Source: Paramicrobacterium sp051513965
Lineage (GTDB): Bacteria > Actinomycetota > Actinomycetes > Actinomycetales > Microbacteriaceae
Reading direction: 5' to 3'
Length of the DNA: 64,000 nucleotides
NCBI RefSeq assembly: GCF_051513965.1
Contig: NZ_CP195847.1
Span: forward strand, 1,860,001-1,924,000
Numbering within the stretch: position 1 is the first letter of the stretch; every line of letters starts with the position of its first letter. Positions 15,464-24,778 of this stretch are shown here, piece after piece. The notes under the pieces are model-generated. The model had not been told where the DNA came from and did no database searches. It saw only the letters and a list, made by a program, of their open reading frames with translations. The position numbers and the translations under genes are program-made.

Positions 15464-18450
15464 GAGCGTCCTCCCTCTGCTGGTTCGCTGGACTCGTCTT
15501 CGTCCGGGACGGCTCCGGGTCCGTCGTCCTCGCCCGGAAGCGAAACCACATCTGCCCAGTCGGGCTCGGCCTCGGCGTCGGGGTCGGCGAGAAAGTCCTG
15601 ATCGTCCGTCCCCTCGCGGATCGCCATGCCTTCTCCCGCCGGGCGCTTCCCGACCGTGCGCGGACTCATCCGGGCGGCCTCACGCGAGCTTCCGGTCGGA
15701 ATAGCCACCAGCAGAGCGACGAGCGTGACGAGCACGAGCGCGGCGAGCGACAGCGTCGTGCCGACCGTGCGCACCTCTCCGGGCTCCACACCTTCGACCT
15801 CATCGACGGCTCGCCACAGCAGCCCCGAGTCCGTGTCGCCGACGTTCTCGATCTCGGCGTTCGCATCGAGCGAGGTCCGCGCGCGATCCGAGACCGCGAC
15901 GGCCTCCTCTGACGCATCGTCTGACACGGGAGCGAGCACGATGAACTCGATCCCACGGTTCACAAGGTCCTCTCCGACGTCGCGCCCGCTCACGGAGACC
16001 ATGTTGCCCGTGAGCTCGGCGAGTTCGCCCTCGGGGTCGGCGACGAGAGCTCCCGTGCTCACGAGGGTCGACTGCGTGTCGAGTCGTTCCCCGGAGCCGC
16101 GCAGAACAGTCGCGACGATGGATCCGTCGGGCTGTGGCGTGATTCGCAGCGTACCGAGACCCGGATCATTCGATGCGGCAGCAGTGACGTATGCCGGAAG
16201 CGTACGCCCGTCGCTCGAGACCACCGAGCCGCCGCCCATCGGAACGATGAGTAGCGCGGGCACGGCGAAGGCCGCGGCCGTCACACCGGCGACGAGGGCG
16301 GGGATGCTACCGCGAGCGCGCAGTCCGTCGCAGGCATTGACCGCCGCTCCCGTGATGCCGAGCCACATCAGACTCAGGCCGACACCGGGCCAGACCGTCG
16401 TCGCCTCGGCCTCGATGAACGTCACGGCGATGTGCGTCGCAAGCAGAGCGGTCGCGAAGCCAAGGAGCGCGACGCCCCACAGCACGACGGTTCGACTCAT
16501 CCCGCGGACGAAGAGTCCGGCGAGAGCGACGAGCACAAGCGGGGCGAGGAGAACCGGGACGGCGATGGTCGCCACGAGCGGCGGAAGTCCCATGGTGTCC
16601 ATGAGCGTGTTCCATCCGCCCCCACCCGACTGGGGGGATCCGAGGAGGAGATCGGTCACGGTCACGTCTGGCGAGGCGAGCGGCTTTCCAGGATCCGCAA
16701 GCAGCGCGAACCAGCGACCGCCGACGATGCCCTGCTGCCATACGAGCGGCCCGAACAGAGCGATGAGGGGCGCCGGAATGAAGAGCACGCGGCCGAAGCG
16801 CGCCCGGGCGGCGATCAGCGCGACGACCCAGAGCACGAGGAGTGCGGGTAGCAGCGAGGGCGAGCACGCGGCGATGATGGCCAGAAGCAGGGATGCCGCC
16901 GCCGCAGCGCCCCACGAGCGCGCGGCGACGCAGCCGGCCGAGAAGAGCAGCGGCAACAGGATGTGGGCGATGACCGCAGCGGGTCTTCCGTCAGCGAGAG
17001 CGATCAAGAAGGTCGGGGCCAGGGTCCACACGATGGCCGCAAGATTGCGCAGTCCGCTGCGCTCGGTCAAGCGCGTGGCGGCGAACCAAGCGGTCAGAGT
17101 CGCGAGCGGCAGAGCGAGGATCCACAGCAGCACAAGCGAGTACGAGGGCTGCCAGAATGTGAGCGTGCCGAGAATCGCCACCACCACTGCGAACGGATCC
17201 GCAGCGCCGACGAAGCCGTCGCCGACGCTTCGCCAGCCGTAGCCGACGTTCTGCCAGAGTTCGACGGCGCTGCCGCTCAGCGGCAGGAGTCCGCCGCCGC
17301 CCAGGGTGGTCGCCGGAACGAACCGGATGAACAGGATCGCACCCGCGAGAAGTGAAGCGAGGGCGATCCAAGCTCCGCCGCCCGAGAAGAAGCGCAGATC
17401 CGTCCGCTCGGCCGCTCCGAGTGGAACCGCCTCGTCCCGCTCCAGACGTTTGCGACGAGCCATCTCGCGGCGCGAGATCTTGAGCCCTGCGAGCGCGGAC
17501 CAGCTGACGCTCTTCGCCTGCGCGAGCCTCGCGCGGGCCGCCGGCACGTGGGTGCCGCCCACGGTCACCCACGTGGCCGCTCGGAACTCCGCGGCGATCA
17601 GCTCGGGCTGCTTGCGGATCAGCAGCCACACCGAGCGGAACAGCGCGAGAGGGATGAGCGAGACCCAGAGGAAGGGAAGCGCGATGGGCTTCGCATAGAC
17701 GAGGCGACGGTGGAGCTCCGCTGTGCGCGTGTAGCGTGCGCGCCGCTGCTTGACGGTCCAACGTCGTGAGCGGGGCACTCCGGTGATGCCGTCGCCCGCG
17801 ATCGCGACGACGGCGCCGGGGGCCAGCACGACGCGTCGGCCGGTGAGCCGTGCGCGGATGCAGAAGTCAAGACCGTCGTCGATCGGTCCGAGGGCAGGGT
17901 CCATTCCCTCGACCTCACGCCAGACAACGTGCCTGACGAGCATCCCTGCGCCTCCGACGGCGAGCACGTCGCTGAGCGTGTCGTACTGCCCTTGATCGAG
18001 CTGGTCGTCGACGTACGCGACGGTTTGCCCTGATGTCGTGACGGTCTCGCCGATCCCTCTCAGCCGAGAAGGATCGTTCCAGTCGACGAGCTTCGGCCCC
18101 GCGACCGCGGCGGAGGGCGATGTCTCGAAACGGGCGAGCAGGACCTCGAGCGCGCGGGGCTCGGGCGCGGTGTCCTGCGCGAGCAGCCACAGGAAGTCGT
18201 CCTCACCGCGTGGGTCCTCGAGCGTCTTCTCTCCCGCATTGACGGCTCGGCCGAATGTCAGGCTCTCGGCGGAGGTGACGATGCGATCGACCGCACCGTC
18301 AAGAAGCGACGTGACCTCGTCCGGCGCATCGAGAGCGATGGCGACGATGCTGTCGACGGGATGAGTCTGCCGTTCGAGTGCGGCGAGGGTTCGGCGCACG
18401 TGGTCGACGTCTCGGTTCACGACGACGAGCGCAGTCACTCGAGTTTCCAT
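15460..18450 (-). CDS. Large membrane glycosyltransferase (GT2 N-terminal domain)
   Basis: A 996-residue protein. Residues 1-240 form a GT-A fold family 2 domain (VTALVVVNRDVDHVRRTLAALERQT, DFLWLLAQDTAPEPRALE, DDGLDFCIRARLTGRRV). A helix at about 270-290 and then about ten or more transmembrane segments (370-760) precede an extracytoplasmic region, a last helix and a charged cytoplasmic tail. It probably transfers sugar to a lipid-linked or cell-wall acceptor. The start is set at ATG 18450 (METRVTALVV); the upstream extension has no family similarity, and TAAGCT lies 8 bases before this ATG. Coupled to the DUF5719 gene. Confidence 0.87.
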   Translation of the reverse strand: METRVTALVVVNRDVDHVRRTLAALERQTHPVDSIVAIALDAPDEVTSLLDGAVDRIVTSAESLTFGRAVNAGEKTLEDPRGEDDFLWLLAQDTAPEPRALEVLLARFETSPSAAVAGPKLVDWNDPSRLRGIGETVTTSGQTVAYVDDQLDQGQYDTLSDVLAVGGAGMLVRHVVWREVEGMDPALGPIDDGLDFCIRARLTGRRVVLAPGAVVAIAGDGITGVPRSRRWTVKQRRARYTRTAELHRRLVYAKPIALPFLWVSLIPLALFRSVWLLIRKQPELIAAEFRAATWVTVGGTHVPAARARLAQAKSVSWSALAGLKISRREMARRKRLERDEAVPLGAAERTDLRFFSGGGAWIALASLLAGAILFIRFVPATTLGGGGLLPLSGSAVELWQNVGYGWRSVGDGFVGAADPFAVVVAILGTLTFWQPSYSLVLLWILALPLATLTAWFAATRLTERSGLRNLAAIVWTLAPTFLIALADGRPAAVIAHILLPLLFSAGCVAARSWGAAAAASLLLAIIAACSPSLLPALLVLWVVALIAARARFGRVLFIPAPLIALFGPLVWQQGIVGGRWFALLADPGKPLASPDVTVTDLLLGSPQSGGGGWNTLMDTMGLPPLVATIAVPVLLAPLVLVALAGLFVRGMSRTVVLWGVALLGFATALLATHIAVTFIEAEATTVWPGVGLSLMWLGITGAAVNACDGLRARGSIPALVAGVTAAAFAVPALLIVPMGGGSVVSSDGRTLPAYVTAAASNDPGLGTLRITPQPDGSIVATVLRGSGERLDTQSTLVSTGALVADPEGELAELTGNMVSVSGRDVGEDLVNRGIEFIVLAPVSDDASEEAVAVSDRARTSLDANAEIENVGDTDSGLLWRAVDEVEGVEPGEVRTVGTTLSLAALVLVTLVALLVAIPTGSSREAARMSPRTVGKRPAGEGMAIREGTDDQDFLADPDAEAEPDWADVVSLPGEDDGPGAVPDEDESSEPAEGGRS

Positions 18451-18509
18451 ATGGGCCAAGCTTATGTGCGCATTCTGAAGATCGTGACGCGGCACGCCCG
18501 AGTGCAAAA

Positions 18510-18548
18510 GCAGGATGCGGCGGCGATCATGTCGCCGCCGCATCCTGC
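18510..18548 (-). terminator. Intrinsic terminator of whiB2
   Basis: A perfect 17-bp stem (GCAGGATGCGGCGGCGA, 18510-18526, against 18532-18548) has a 5-base loop and is followed on the minus strand by TTTTG. It lies 18 bases after the whiB stop and separates it from the glycosyltransferase operon. Confidence 0.88.
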
Positions 18549-18566
18549 GAATTCACAGCTGAGCCG

Positions 18567-18887
18567 TCAGCCCGCGCGCTTCTTCAGCCTGCGGCGCTCT
18601 CGCTCTGAGAGCCCTCCCCAGATGCCGAAGCGCTCGTCGTTCTCAAGTGCATATTCCAGGCATTCCGAGCGGACCTCGCAACTCTCGCAGATGCGCTTTG
18701 CGTCGCGCGTCGACCCGCCCTTCTCCGGAAAGAATGCTTCCGGGTCAGTCTGCGCGCACAGCGCGTCTGCCTGCCACGCCAGAGGATTGTCATCGTCGAC
18801 ATTCCGCCGAACTCCTGGCACCCCCAACTGAACCGGGTCAACGAACCAGTCATCGGGAACTCCGGAACGATATTCTGGCATTGCCAT
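18567..18887 (-). CDS. whiB2: WhiB-family iron-sulfur regulator (WhiB2/WhmD type)
   Basis: A 106-residue transcription factor with the four [4Fe-4S] cysteines C44, C67, C70 and C76 (LCAQT, ICESCEVRSEC) and the turn GIWGG (88-92), followed by a basic C-terminus ERERRRLKKRAG. WhiB2 is essential for septation in mycobacteria and acts with the housekeeping sigma factor. Synteny with manB, DUF3499 and the zincin-like gene supports the WhiB2 assignment. It is preceded by GGGGAG and a promoter about 60 bases upstream, and is followed by its own terminator. Confidence 0.93.
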   Translation of the reverse strand: MAMPEYRSGVPDDWFVDPVQLGVPGVRRNVDDDNPLAWQADALCAQTDPEAFFPEKGGSTRDAKRICESCEVRSECLEYALENDERFGIWGGLSERERRRLKKRAG

Positions 18888-18922
18888 ATCGTCTCCCCAC
18901 CTTGTGTTACCCGCAACACGCC

Positions 18923-18969
18923 GAACAGCGTGTTCAGTAAATTACACCCCTGTAATTCGTCTGGGTCAA
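18923..18969 (-). promoter_or_regulatory. whiB2 promoter with overlapping inverted repeats
   Basis: On the minus strand TTGACC (18969-18964) and TGTAAT (18946-18941) are 17 bases apart. The -10 lies in a perfect palindrome AATTACA-CCCC-TGTAATT (18940-18957). A second repeat GAACA-GCG-TGTTC (18923-18935) covers the expected transcription start. The arrangement suggests control by a dimeric regulator at both sites; I cannot name it. The predicted 5' UTR is about 45-50 bases. Confidence 0.65.
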
Positions 18970-18980
18970 GTCGCGAATGC

Positions 18981-19009
18981 TAAACCCTCAACCCGCCCTC
19001 GAGGGTTTA
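18981..19009. terminator. Hairpin between galE and whiB2
   Basis: Perfect 9-bp arms TAAACCCTC (18981-18989) and GAGGGTTTA (19001-19009) with an 11-base loop lie 29 bases after the galE stop. It could be the galE terminator or a binding site just upstream of the whiB2 -35. Confidence 0.5.
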
Positions 19010-19038
19010 CGACTCACCGCGTGTTACCGCATTGAGCT

Positions 19039-20001
19039 CTACTGAGCTCGTCGACGAGCATCCCACGCGCTCGAAACCATCTCGGCGAGACTGTGCCGCA
19101 TCTTCCAATCGAGATCGCGTGCGGCGCGCTCCCCCGACGCGACGATGCGTGCCGGATCGCCGGGGCGACGCGGAGCGATCACGGGAGTGAACGCAATCTC
19201 GGTGACGTCAGCGACGGTCCTCATGATCTCGCCGACGGAGACGCCGTCGCCGGAGCCGAGGTTGTAGACCGGTTCGATCCGGTCGCCCGCCTCGAGCCTC
19301 TTGGCCGCGGCCACGTGCGACAGTGCGAGATCTGCGACGTGAATGTAGTCGCGGACGCACGTGCCGTCGGGCGTCGGGTAGTCGTTGCCGTTGATGCGCG
19401 GGGTCTCATCGGCGAGAAGCGCGTCGAAGACGAGCGGGAACAGGTTGTGCGGGCTCGTGTCGTAGACGTCGTCGTATCCCGAGCCCACAACGTTGAAGTA
19501 CCGCAGCGAGGTGTGCGCGAGACCGGTCGCGGTCTCCTGATCGCGCAGGATCCACTCTCCGATCAGCTTGGACTCCCCGTAGGGCGACTGCGGCGACTTC
19601 GGGGTGTCCTCCGTGACGAGATCGACGTCGGGAGTGCCGTACACGGCGGCGCTCGACGAGAACACGATCTTGTCGATGCCAGACGCCTGCATCGCCTCGA
19701 GGAGGACCGCTGTTCCGGTCACGTTCTGCTCGTAGGTGTGCAGCGGCTTCTGCACCGAGACCCCGGCGTACTTGAAGCCTGCGACGTGGACGACACCGGT
19801 GACTGCGTGATCGACGAGCGTCTTCTCCACGAGCTCACGGTCGAGGATCGAGCCGCGCACGAACGGGACTCCCTCCGGCACGAAGGAGGAGTGCCCGCTG
19901 GCCAAGCTGTCGAGAACGACGACGTCGATACCTTCGGATTGGAACGCGCGCACCACGTGTGCTCCGATGTATCCGGCGCCTCCGGTGACAAGCCAGGCCA
20001 T
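19039..20001 (-). CDS. galE: UDP-glucose 4-epimerase
   Basis: A 320-residue extended short-chain dehydrogenase that interconverts UDP-glucose and UDP-galactose. The NAD motif is GGAGYIG (7-13), the catalytic Ser lies in FSSSAAVYG (114-122), and the catalytic Tyr141/Lys145 pair is in YGESK. The late segment YNLGSGDGVSVGEI and RRPGDPARIVA are typical of GalE. RBS AGGAGG lies 4 bases before the ATG. Together with galU at 44.4 kb it can feed galactose into envelope glycans. Divergent from hrpA. Confidence 0.93.
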   Translation of the reverse strand: MAWLVTGGAGYIGAHVVRAFQSEGIDVVVLDSLASGHSSFVPEGVPFVRGSILDRELVEKTLVDHAVTGVVHVAGFKYAGVSVQKPLHTYEQNVTGTAVLLEAMQASGIDKIVFSSSAAVYGTPDVDLVTEDTPKSPQSPYGESKLIGEWILRDQETATGLAHTSLRYFNVVGSGYDDVYDTSPHNLFPLVFDALLADETPRINGNDYPTPDGTCVRDYIHVADLALSHVAAAKRLEAGDRIEPVYNLGSGDGVSVGEIMRTVADVTEIAFTPVIAPRRPGDPARIVASGERAARDLDWKMRHSLAEMVSSAWDARRRAQ

Positions 20002-20083
20002 GCATCCTCCTCAGGATCGACGTGTGGACCGCTGCGGCCCTCACTGAGCATAGCGAGGCACGCCCGGGGAGGCCACACGAAGA

Positions 20084-20097
20084 TAGGATGGAACGCT
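20084..20097 (+). promoter_or_regulatory. hrpA leaderless -10 element
   Basis: TAGGAT (20084-20089) lies 8 bases before the hrpA ATG. The following GGAACGCT-ATGTC is repeated exactly before the XPB-type helicase at 59.0 kb. Confidence 0.55.
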
Positions 20098-23000
20098 ATG
20101 TCTTCGTCGATCTCGTACCCGCCCGAGCTGCCCGTCAGCCAGATGCGCGATCAGATCGCCACAGCGATCCGCGACAATCAGGTGGTCATCGTGGCGGGCG
20201 CGACGGGCTCGGGCAAGACGACCCAGCTGCCGAAGATCTGCCTCGAGCTGGGGCGCGATTCCATCGGTCACACGCAGCCGCGGCGTCTGGCAGCGCGCAC
20301 GATTGCGGAGCGCGTGGCCTCCGAGCTCGGCTCCGATCTCGGTGACCTCGTGGGCTATCAGGTGCGCTTCACCGATCGTGTCTCGCAGAGCACCAAGATC
20401 AAGCTGATGACGGACGGCATCCTCTTGAACGAGATCCACCGTGACCGGCTGCTGCGTGCCTACGACACGATCATCATCGACGAGGCGCACGAGCGCAGCC
20501 TCAACATCGACTTCCTGCTCGGCTACCTCAAGCGGCTGCTGCCGAAGCGGCCCGATCTCAAGGTCATCATCACCTCCGCCACGATCGACCCCGAGAGCTT
20601 CGCCGAGCACTTCGGGGGCGCTCCGATCATCGAGGTGTCGGGGCGAACGTTCCCGGTCGAGATCCGCTACCGCCCGCTCGTCGCAGAGGACGACGAGACG
20701 GAGGACGACGACGAAGACGCCTCTTCGTCGTCCACGCAGGATCGAACGGTCGTCGACGGCATCTCCGACGCTCTCGACGAACTCGCGCGCGACTCCCTCG
20801 GGGATGTCCTGGTGTTCCTGAGCGGTGAAGCGGAGATCAGGGATGCCGCAGACGCCCTGCGCAGCAAGTTCGCCGGCGAGCGCGGCGGGGTCACGGAGAT
20901 CCTCCCCCTCTACGGCCGGCTCAGCTCAGCAGATCAGCACAAGGTCTTCCAGCCCTCGGAGCTGACGGGAGTGAAGCGCCGGGTCGTGCTCGCGACGAAC
21001 GTGGCCGAGACGAGTCTCACGGTTCCCGGCATCCGCTATGTCATCGACGCCGGAACCGCGCGCATCTCGCGCTACAGCGTCCGTTCGAAGGTGCAGCGTC
21101 TGCCCATCGAGCCGATCTCGCAGGCATCCGCGAATCAGCGTTCGGGGCGCTCAGGGCGCACGAGTCCGGGAATCGCGATCCGCCTCTACTCCGAGGCCGA
21201 CTTCGAGCGACGGCCCGAGTTCACCGAACCCGAGATCCTGCGCACAAACCTCGCCGCGGTCATCCTGCAGATGGTCTCGCTCGGACTCGGTGAGATCACC
21301 GCGTTCCCGTTCCTCCAGCCGCCGGACTCTCGCGGCATCAAGGACGGCACCGATCTGCTGACGGAGCTGGGAGCTCTGAAGCGCTCAACCGGCGCAGACC
21401 TCGCGCTCACGAAGATCGGACGCGATCTCGCGCGGCTGCCGATCGACCCGCGATTCGCGCGCATGGTCATCGAGTCGAAGCGGTGGAGCACCTCACGGGA
21501 GGTGCTCGCGATCGTCGCCGCCCTCACCATTCAGGACCCACGCGAGCGTCCGCTCGAAAAGCGGCAGCAGGCCGACGAGCTTCATGCTCGGTTCGTCGAC
21601 CCGACGAGCGACTTCCTGTCCTTCCTCAACCTCTGGAACCACCTCGAGGAGAAGCAGCGCGAGCTGTCGTCGAGCGCGTTCCGTCGCATGTGCAAACGCG
21701 AATTTCTGAACTATCTGCGCGTACGCGAATGGCAGGACGTCTATCGCCAGCTCACGCGCATGGCGAAGCCTCTCGGGCTGCACATCGGCGATCCGGCGGT
21801 GAACCCCGACGGCATCCATCGCTCGCTTCTGGCCGGCCTGCTCTCCCATATCGGGTTGAAGGATGCCGCAGCCGCAGCGTCGCAGAATGCGAAGCGCGGG
21901 CAGCGACCGCCCAAGAAGGGCGACTACATCGGTGCGCGAGGCACCAGATTCGTGATCTTTCCGGGGTCGGCCCTCGCGAAGAAGCAGCCGAACGCGATCA
22001 TGAGCGCGGAGCTCGTGGAGACCAGTCGGCTCTTCGCGCGCACGAACGCTGCCATCGATCCCGCCTGGGCCGAGGCGATCGCGGGCGACCTGTGCAAGCG
22101 GAGCTACTCGGAGCCGCACTGGGAGAAGCGTCAGGGAGCGGTCGTCGCGTACGAGAAGGTCATGCTGTACGGCGTTCCGATCATTCCGCGGCGACGCGTG
22201 CAGTACGCGCGCATCGACGCCGCGCTCTCGCGCGAGCTGTTCATCCGTCACGCGCTCGTCGAGGGCGAGTGGGACTCACGGCAGAGCTTCGACCGAGCCA
22301 ACACGGCGCTGCGGCGCGAGCTCCTCGGTCTCGAGGAGCGCACGCGTCGACGAGACATCCTCTTTGACGACGAGGCGGTCTTCGAGTTCTACGACGCGCG
22401 AATCCCCGCGGACGTCGTGTCGACGCGCACCTTCGAGAAGTGGTGGCGGACGACGCGCCAGGAGACACCCGACCTTCTGACCATGGCCCCGGAGGATCTT
22501 CTGCCGGGCGACCTTCCTGACGTCGACGAGGAGCAGTTTCCGCCGACGTGGCGCCAGGGCGACCAGACTCTGCAGCTTTCCTATCGGTTCGAGCCCGGCG
22601 CGGAGGACGACGGTGTGACGGCATCCGTTCCCCTCGCACTTCTGCCCCGGCTCTCTCCCGCCGGATTCGATTGGCAGGTGCCCGGGCTTCGACACGAACT
22701 CGTGACCGCGATGATCAAGTCGCTCCCGAAGTCGCTGCGCCGAAACATCGTGCCCGCCGCCGATTGGGCGGCCAAGCTGATGGCCGAGCTTCCGGATGCT
22801 CCACCCGAGCCGGAGTCCACCGACGCAGATACGCTCGCGGCCGCTCTCGCCATCGCCATCAAACGGCTCGCCTACATGCCGATCGACGCCAGCGACTTCG
22901 ACCTGTCGCGCATCCCGCCTCACCTTGCGATGACGTTCCGTGTGACCGATGATCGGGGCAAGACGGTCGCATCGTCGAAGGATCTCCGCAGGCTGCAGGA

Positions 23001-23931
23001 GCGTCTCAAGTCCCGCACACGCGCGAGCGTTGCGCGGGTCGCCGCCGCACGCGTGCCCAACCGGATCGAGCGCTCGGGGCTCACCACGTGGGATGTCGAC
23101 GAGCTGCCGCGCTACGTTGACACGTCTCAACCAGGTGGTGTCATTCGCGGCTACCCGGCACTCGTCGACAACGGCGACAGCGTGTCCATTCGCGTCGAGG
23201 CCTCGGAGGCTGATCAGCGGAGGGCGATGCCCGGAGGCATCCGTCGGCTTCTCATTCTCGCCACGCCGAGCCCCGCGTCCTACGTTCAGCAGCATCTCAC
23301 GGCCGCGGAGAAGCTGACGCTCAGCGCGAGCCCGTATTCATCGACCGCGCAGCTGTTCGACGACTGCCTTGTCGCGGTCATCGACGATGTGCTGTTCCGC
23401 GTGGCTCCCGATGGGATGGTCTTCACACGTGCCCAATTCGAGTCGATCCGCGATCGCGTCTCGTCGTCAGTGATGGACGCGATGTTCGAGACGGTCTCTC
23501 TCGTCGCCCGCACCCTCGCAGCGGCCCGCGACGCAGAGAAGGCGCTCTCTCGGGCGACGAGCATGACGGTGCTGCCGTCCCTCACCGACGCAAAAGCACA
23601 GCTGGCTGGGCTCGTCTTTCCCGGCTTCGTCTCGCGCACAGGTCGTGAGCAGCTGCAGCATCTGCCCCGCTACGCTGCGGGAGTCGCGCACCGCGCAGTG
23701 AAGCTGCCCGACAACCCGAGCCGTGATCGGGCGTGGATGCTCGATGTGCAGAAGGTCACCTCGGCATTCGAGAAGGCCGGTGGAACGATTCCGCTCGAGC
23801 CGTTCGCTCCCGAGAAGATCGTGAAGGCACGCTGGATGCTCGAAGAGCTGCGCATCAGCTATTTCGCGCAGCACCTCGGCACGGCGTACACCGTGTCACC
23901 GCAGCGAATTCTGAAGGTGCTCTCCGGCTAG
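20098..23931 (+). CDS. hrpA: ATP-dependent helicase HrpA (DEAH box)
   Basis: A 1277-residue DEAH/RHA-family RNA helicase. Walker A GATGSGKT (34-41), DEAH box at 128-131 within IIIDEAHERS, motif III SATI, motif VI QRSGRSGRT, then the winged-helix and OB-fold regions and a long C-terminal HrpA-specific domain (DUF3418-like). HrpA is linked to RNA processing and to rescue of stalled ribosomes in other bacteria. The start is placed at ATG 20098; the frame is open upstream but runs antisense through galE. An acidic insertion EDDETEDDDEDASSSS (about 198-215) separates the two RecA domains. The stop overlaps the convergent rhodanese gene by 4 bases. Confidence 0.95.
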   Translation: MSSSISYPPELPVSQMRDQIATAIRDNQVVIVAGATGSGKTTQLPKICLELGRDSIGHTQPRRLAARTIAERVASELGSDLGDLVGYQVRFTDRVSQSTKIKLMTDGILLNEIHRDRLLRAYDTIIIDEAHERSLNIDFLLGYLKRLLPKRPDLKVIITSATIDPESFAEHFGGAPIIEVSGRTFPVEIRYRPLVAEDDETEDDDEDASSSSTQDRTVVDGISDALDELARDSLGDVLVFLSGEAEIRDAADALRSKFAGERGGVTEILPLYGRLSSADQHKVFQPSELTGVKRRVVLATNVAETSLTVPGIRYVIDAGTARISRYSVRSKVQRLPIEPISQASANQRSGRSGRTSPGIAIRLYSEADFERRPEFTEPEILRTNLAAVILQMVSLGLGEITAFPFLQPPDSRGIKDGTDLLTELGALKRSTGADLALTKIGRDLARLPIDPRFARMVIESKRWSTSREVLAIVAALTIQDPRERPLEKRQQADELHARFVDPTSDFLSFLNLWNHLEEKQRELSSSAFRRMCKREFLNYLRVREWQDVYRQLTRMAKPLGLHIGDPAVNPDGIHRSLLAGLLSHIGLKDAAAAASQNAKRGQRPPKKGDYIGARGTRFVIFPGSALAKKQPNAIMSAELVETSRLFARTNAAIDPAWAEAIAGDLCKRSYSEPHWEKRQGAVVAYEKVMLYGVPIIPRRRVQYARIDAALSRELFIRHALVEGEWDSRQSFDRANTALRRELLGLEERTRRRDILFDDEAVFEFYDARIPADVVSTRTFEKWWRTTRQETPDLLTMAPEDLLPGDLPDVDEEQFPPTWRQGDQTLQLSYRFEPGAEDDGVTASVPLALLPRLSPAGFDWQVPGLRHELVTAMIKSLPKSLRRNIVPAADWAAKLMAELPDAPPEPESTDADTLAAALAIAIKRLAYMPIDASDFDLSRIPPHLAMTFRVTDDRGKTVASSKDLRRLQERLKSRTRASVARVAAARVPNRIERSGLTTWDVDELPRYVDTSQPGGVIRGYPALVDNGDSVSIRVEASEADQRRAMPGGIRRLLILATPSPASYVQQHLTAAEKLTLSASPYSSTAQLFDDCLVAVIDDVLFRVAPDGMVFTRAQFESIRDRVSSSVMDAMFETVSLVARTLAAARDAEKALSRATSMTVLPSLTDAKAQLAGLVFPGFVSRTGREQLQHLPRYAAGVAHRAVKLPDNPSRDRAWMLDVQKVTSAFEKAGGTIPLEPFAPEKIVKARWMLEELRISYFAQHLGTAYTVSPQRILKVLSG

Positions 23932-24761
23932 CCGCCCGTCGCGGCAGGACGCTCCGGGTCCGCGGACCACTCGCTCCACGATCCGGGATAGAGGGCGGTC
24001 TCGACGCCGATCTCGTGCAGCGCAAGCGCCGCCTGAGCAGCGGTCACCCCGGAGCCGCAGTACGTCGCGACCGAGGCATCCTCATCGGCCCCGGCCTCGA
24101 CGAAGACCCGCCGAATCTCATCGGGACTCCGGAACCGTCCGTCCTCCATGTAGGACGCCGATGGCACGTTCACCGCGCCGGGAATGTGCCCGGCTCGCGG
24201 ATCCATCGGCTCAGTCTCGCCCCGGTACCGCTCCGGTGCCCGAGCATCGATGAGCGTGCCTCGCTCGGGGAAGCCAGCGGCGCCGTCGATATCGATGACC
24301 GGACGTTCGCCCGAACCGGCGCGTGCCGTGCCGCGCACCGGCCTGACCTCGCCTGTCTCGAGCTCGTGCCCGGAGGCCGTCCACGCGGAGAGACCTCCGT
24401 CGAGCACTCGCACGTTCGGCAGCCCAGCCCACTCGAGCAGCCACCAGGCACGGGATGCGCCCATGCTGTTCCACGCGTCGTAGACGACGATCGTGTCACC
24501 GGCGTCGATGCCGAGACGCGCAACCGTCTCGGCGAAGTGATCGGCGTCGGGAAGTGGATGCCTCCCCCGTTCAGGCGCCTGAGCAGGGTCTGCGAGATCG
24601 CGCTCGAGGTCGACGTAGACCGCGCCGGGGATGTGCCCCTCCCGGTAGTCCTCGCGCCCGTCGGGCTGCTGCAGAGTCCACCTGACGTCAAGAATGCTGA
24701 GCTGCTCGCCGCGCTCAATGAGTTCTGCGAGCTCTGCAGGGGTCAGTAGCGCACGTGACAC
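23928..24761 (-). CDS. sseA: Sulfurtransferase with two rhodanese domains
   Basis: A 277-residue tandem-rhodanese protein. The N-terminal domain is inactive (YDAWNSMGAS where Cys would be). The C-terminal domain carries active-site Cys235 in CGSGVTAAQ. The CGSGVT loop is the pattern of 3-mercaptopyruvate sulfurtransferases, as distinct from the basic CRxGxR loop of thiosulfate sulfurtransferases. It transfers sulfane sulfur to thiols or cyanide. GTG start with AAGGAGA upstream. It lies 17 bases downstream of the thioesterase gene and is probably co-transcribed. Confidence 0.9.
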   Translation of the reverse strand: MSRALLTPAELAELIERGEQLSILDVRWTLQQPDGREDYREGHIPGAVYVDLERDLADPAQAPERGRHPLPDADHFAETVARLGIDAGDTIVVYDAWNSMGASRAWWLLEWAGLPNVRVLDGGLSAWTASGHELETGEVRPVRGTARAGSGERPVIDIDGAAGFPERGTLIDARAPERYRGETEPMDPRAGHIPGAVNVPSASYMEDGRFRSPDEIRRVFVEAGADEDASVATYCGSGVTAAQAALALHEIGVETALYPGSWSEWSADPERPAATGG

Positions 24762-24778
24762 GGATTCTCCTTACTCGA

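Noticed and set aside
15626..17242. 538-residue open frame antisense to the large glycosyltransferase
   Set aside because: Ser/Thr/Arg/Ala-rich mirror of a coding strand; no similarity.
19093..20097. 335-codon upstream extension of hrpA
   Set aside because: Runs antisense through galE; HrpA similarity begins at ATG 20098, which has a -10 element before it.
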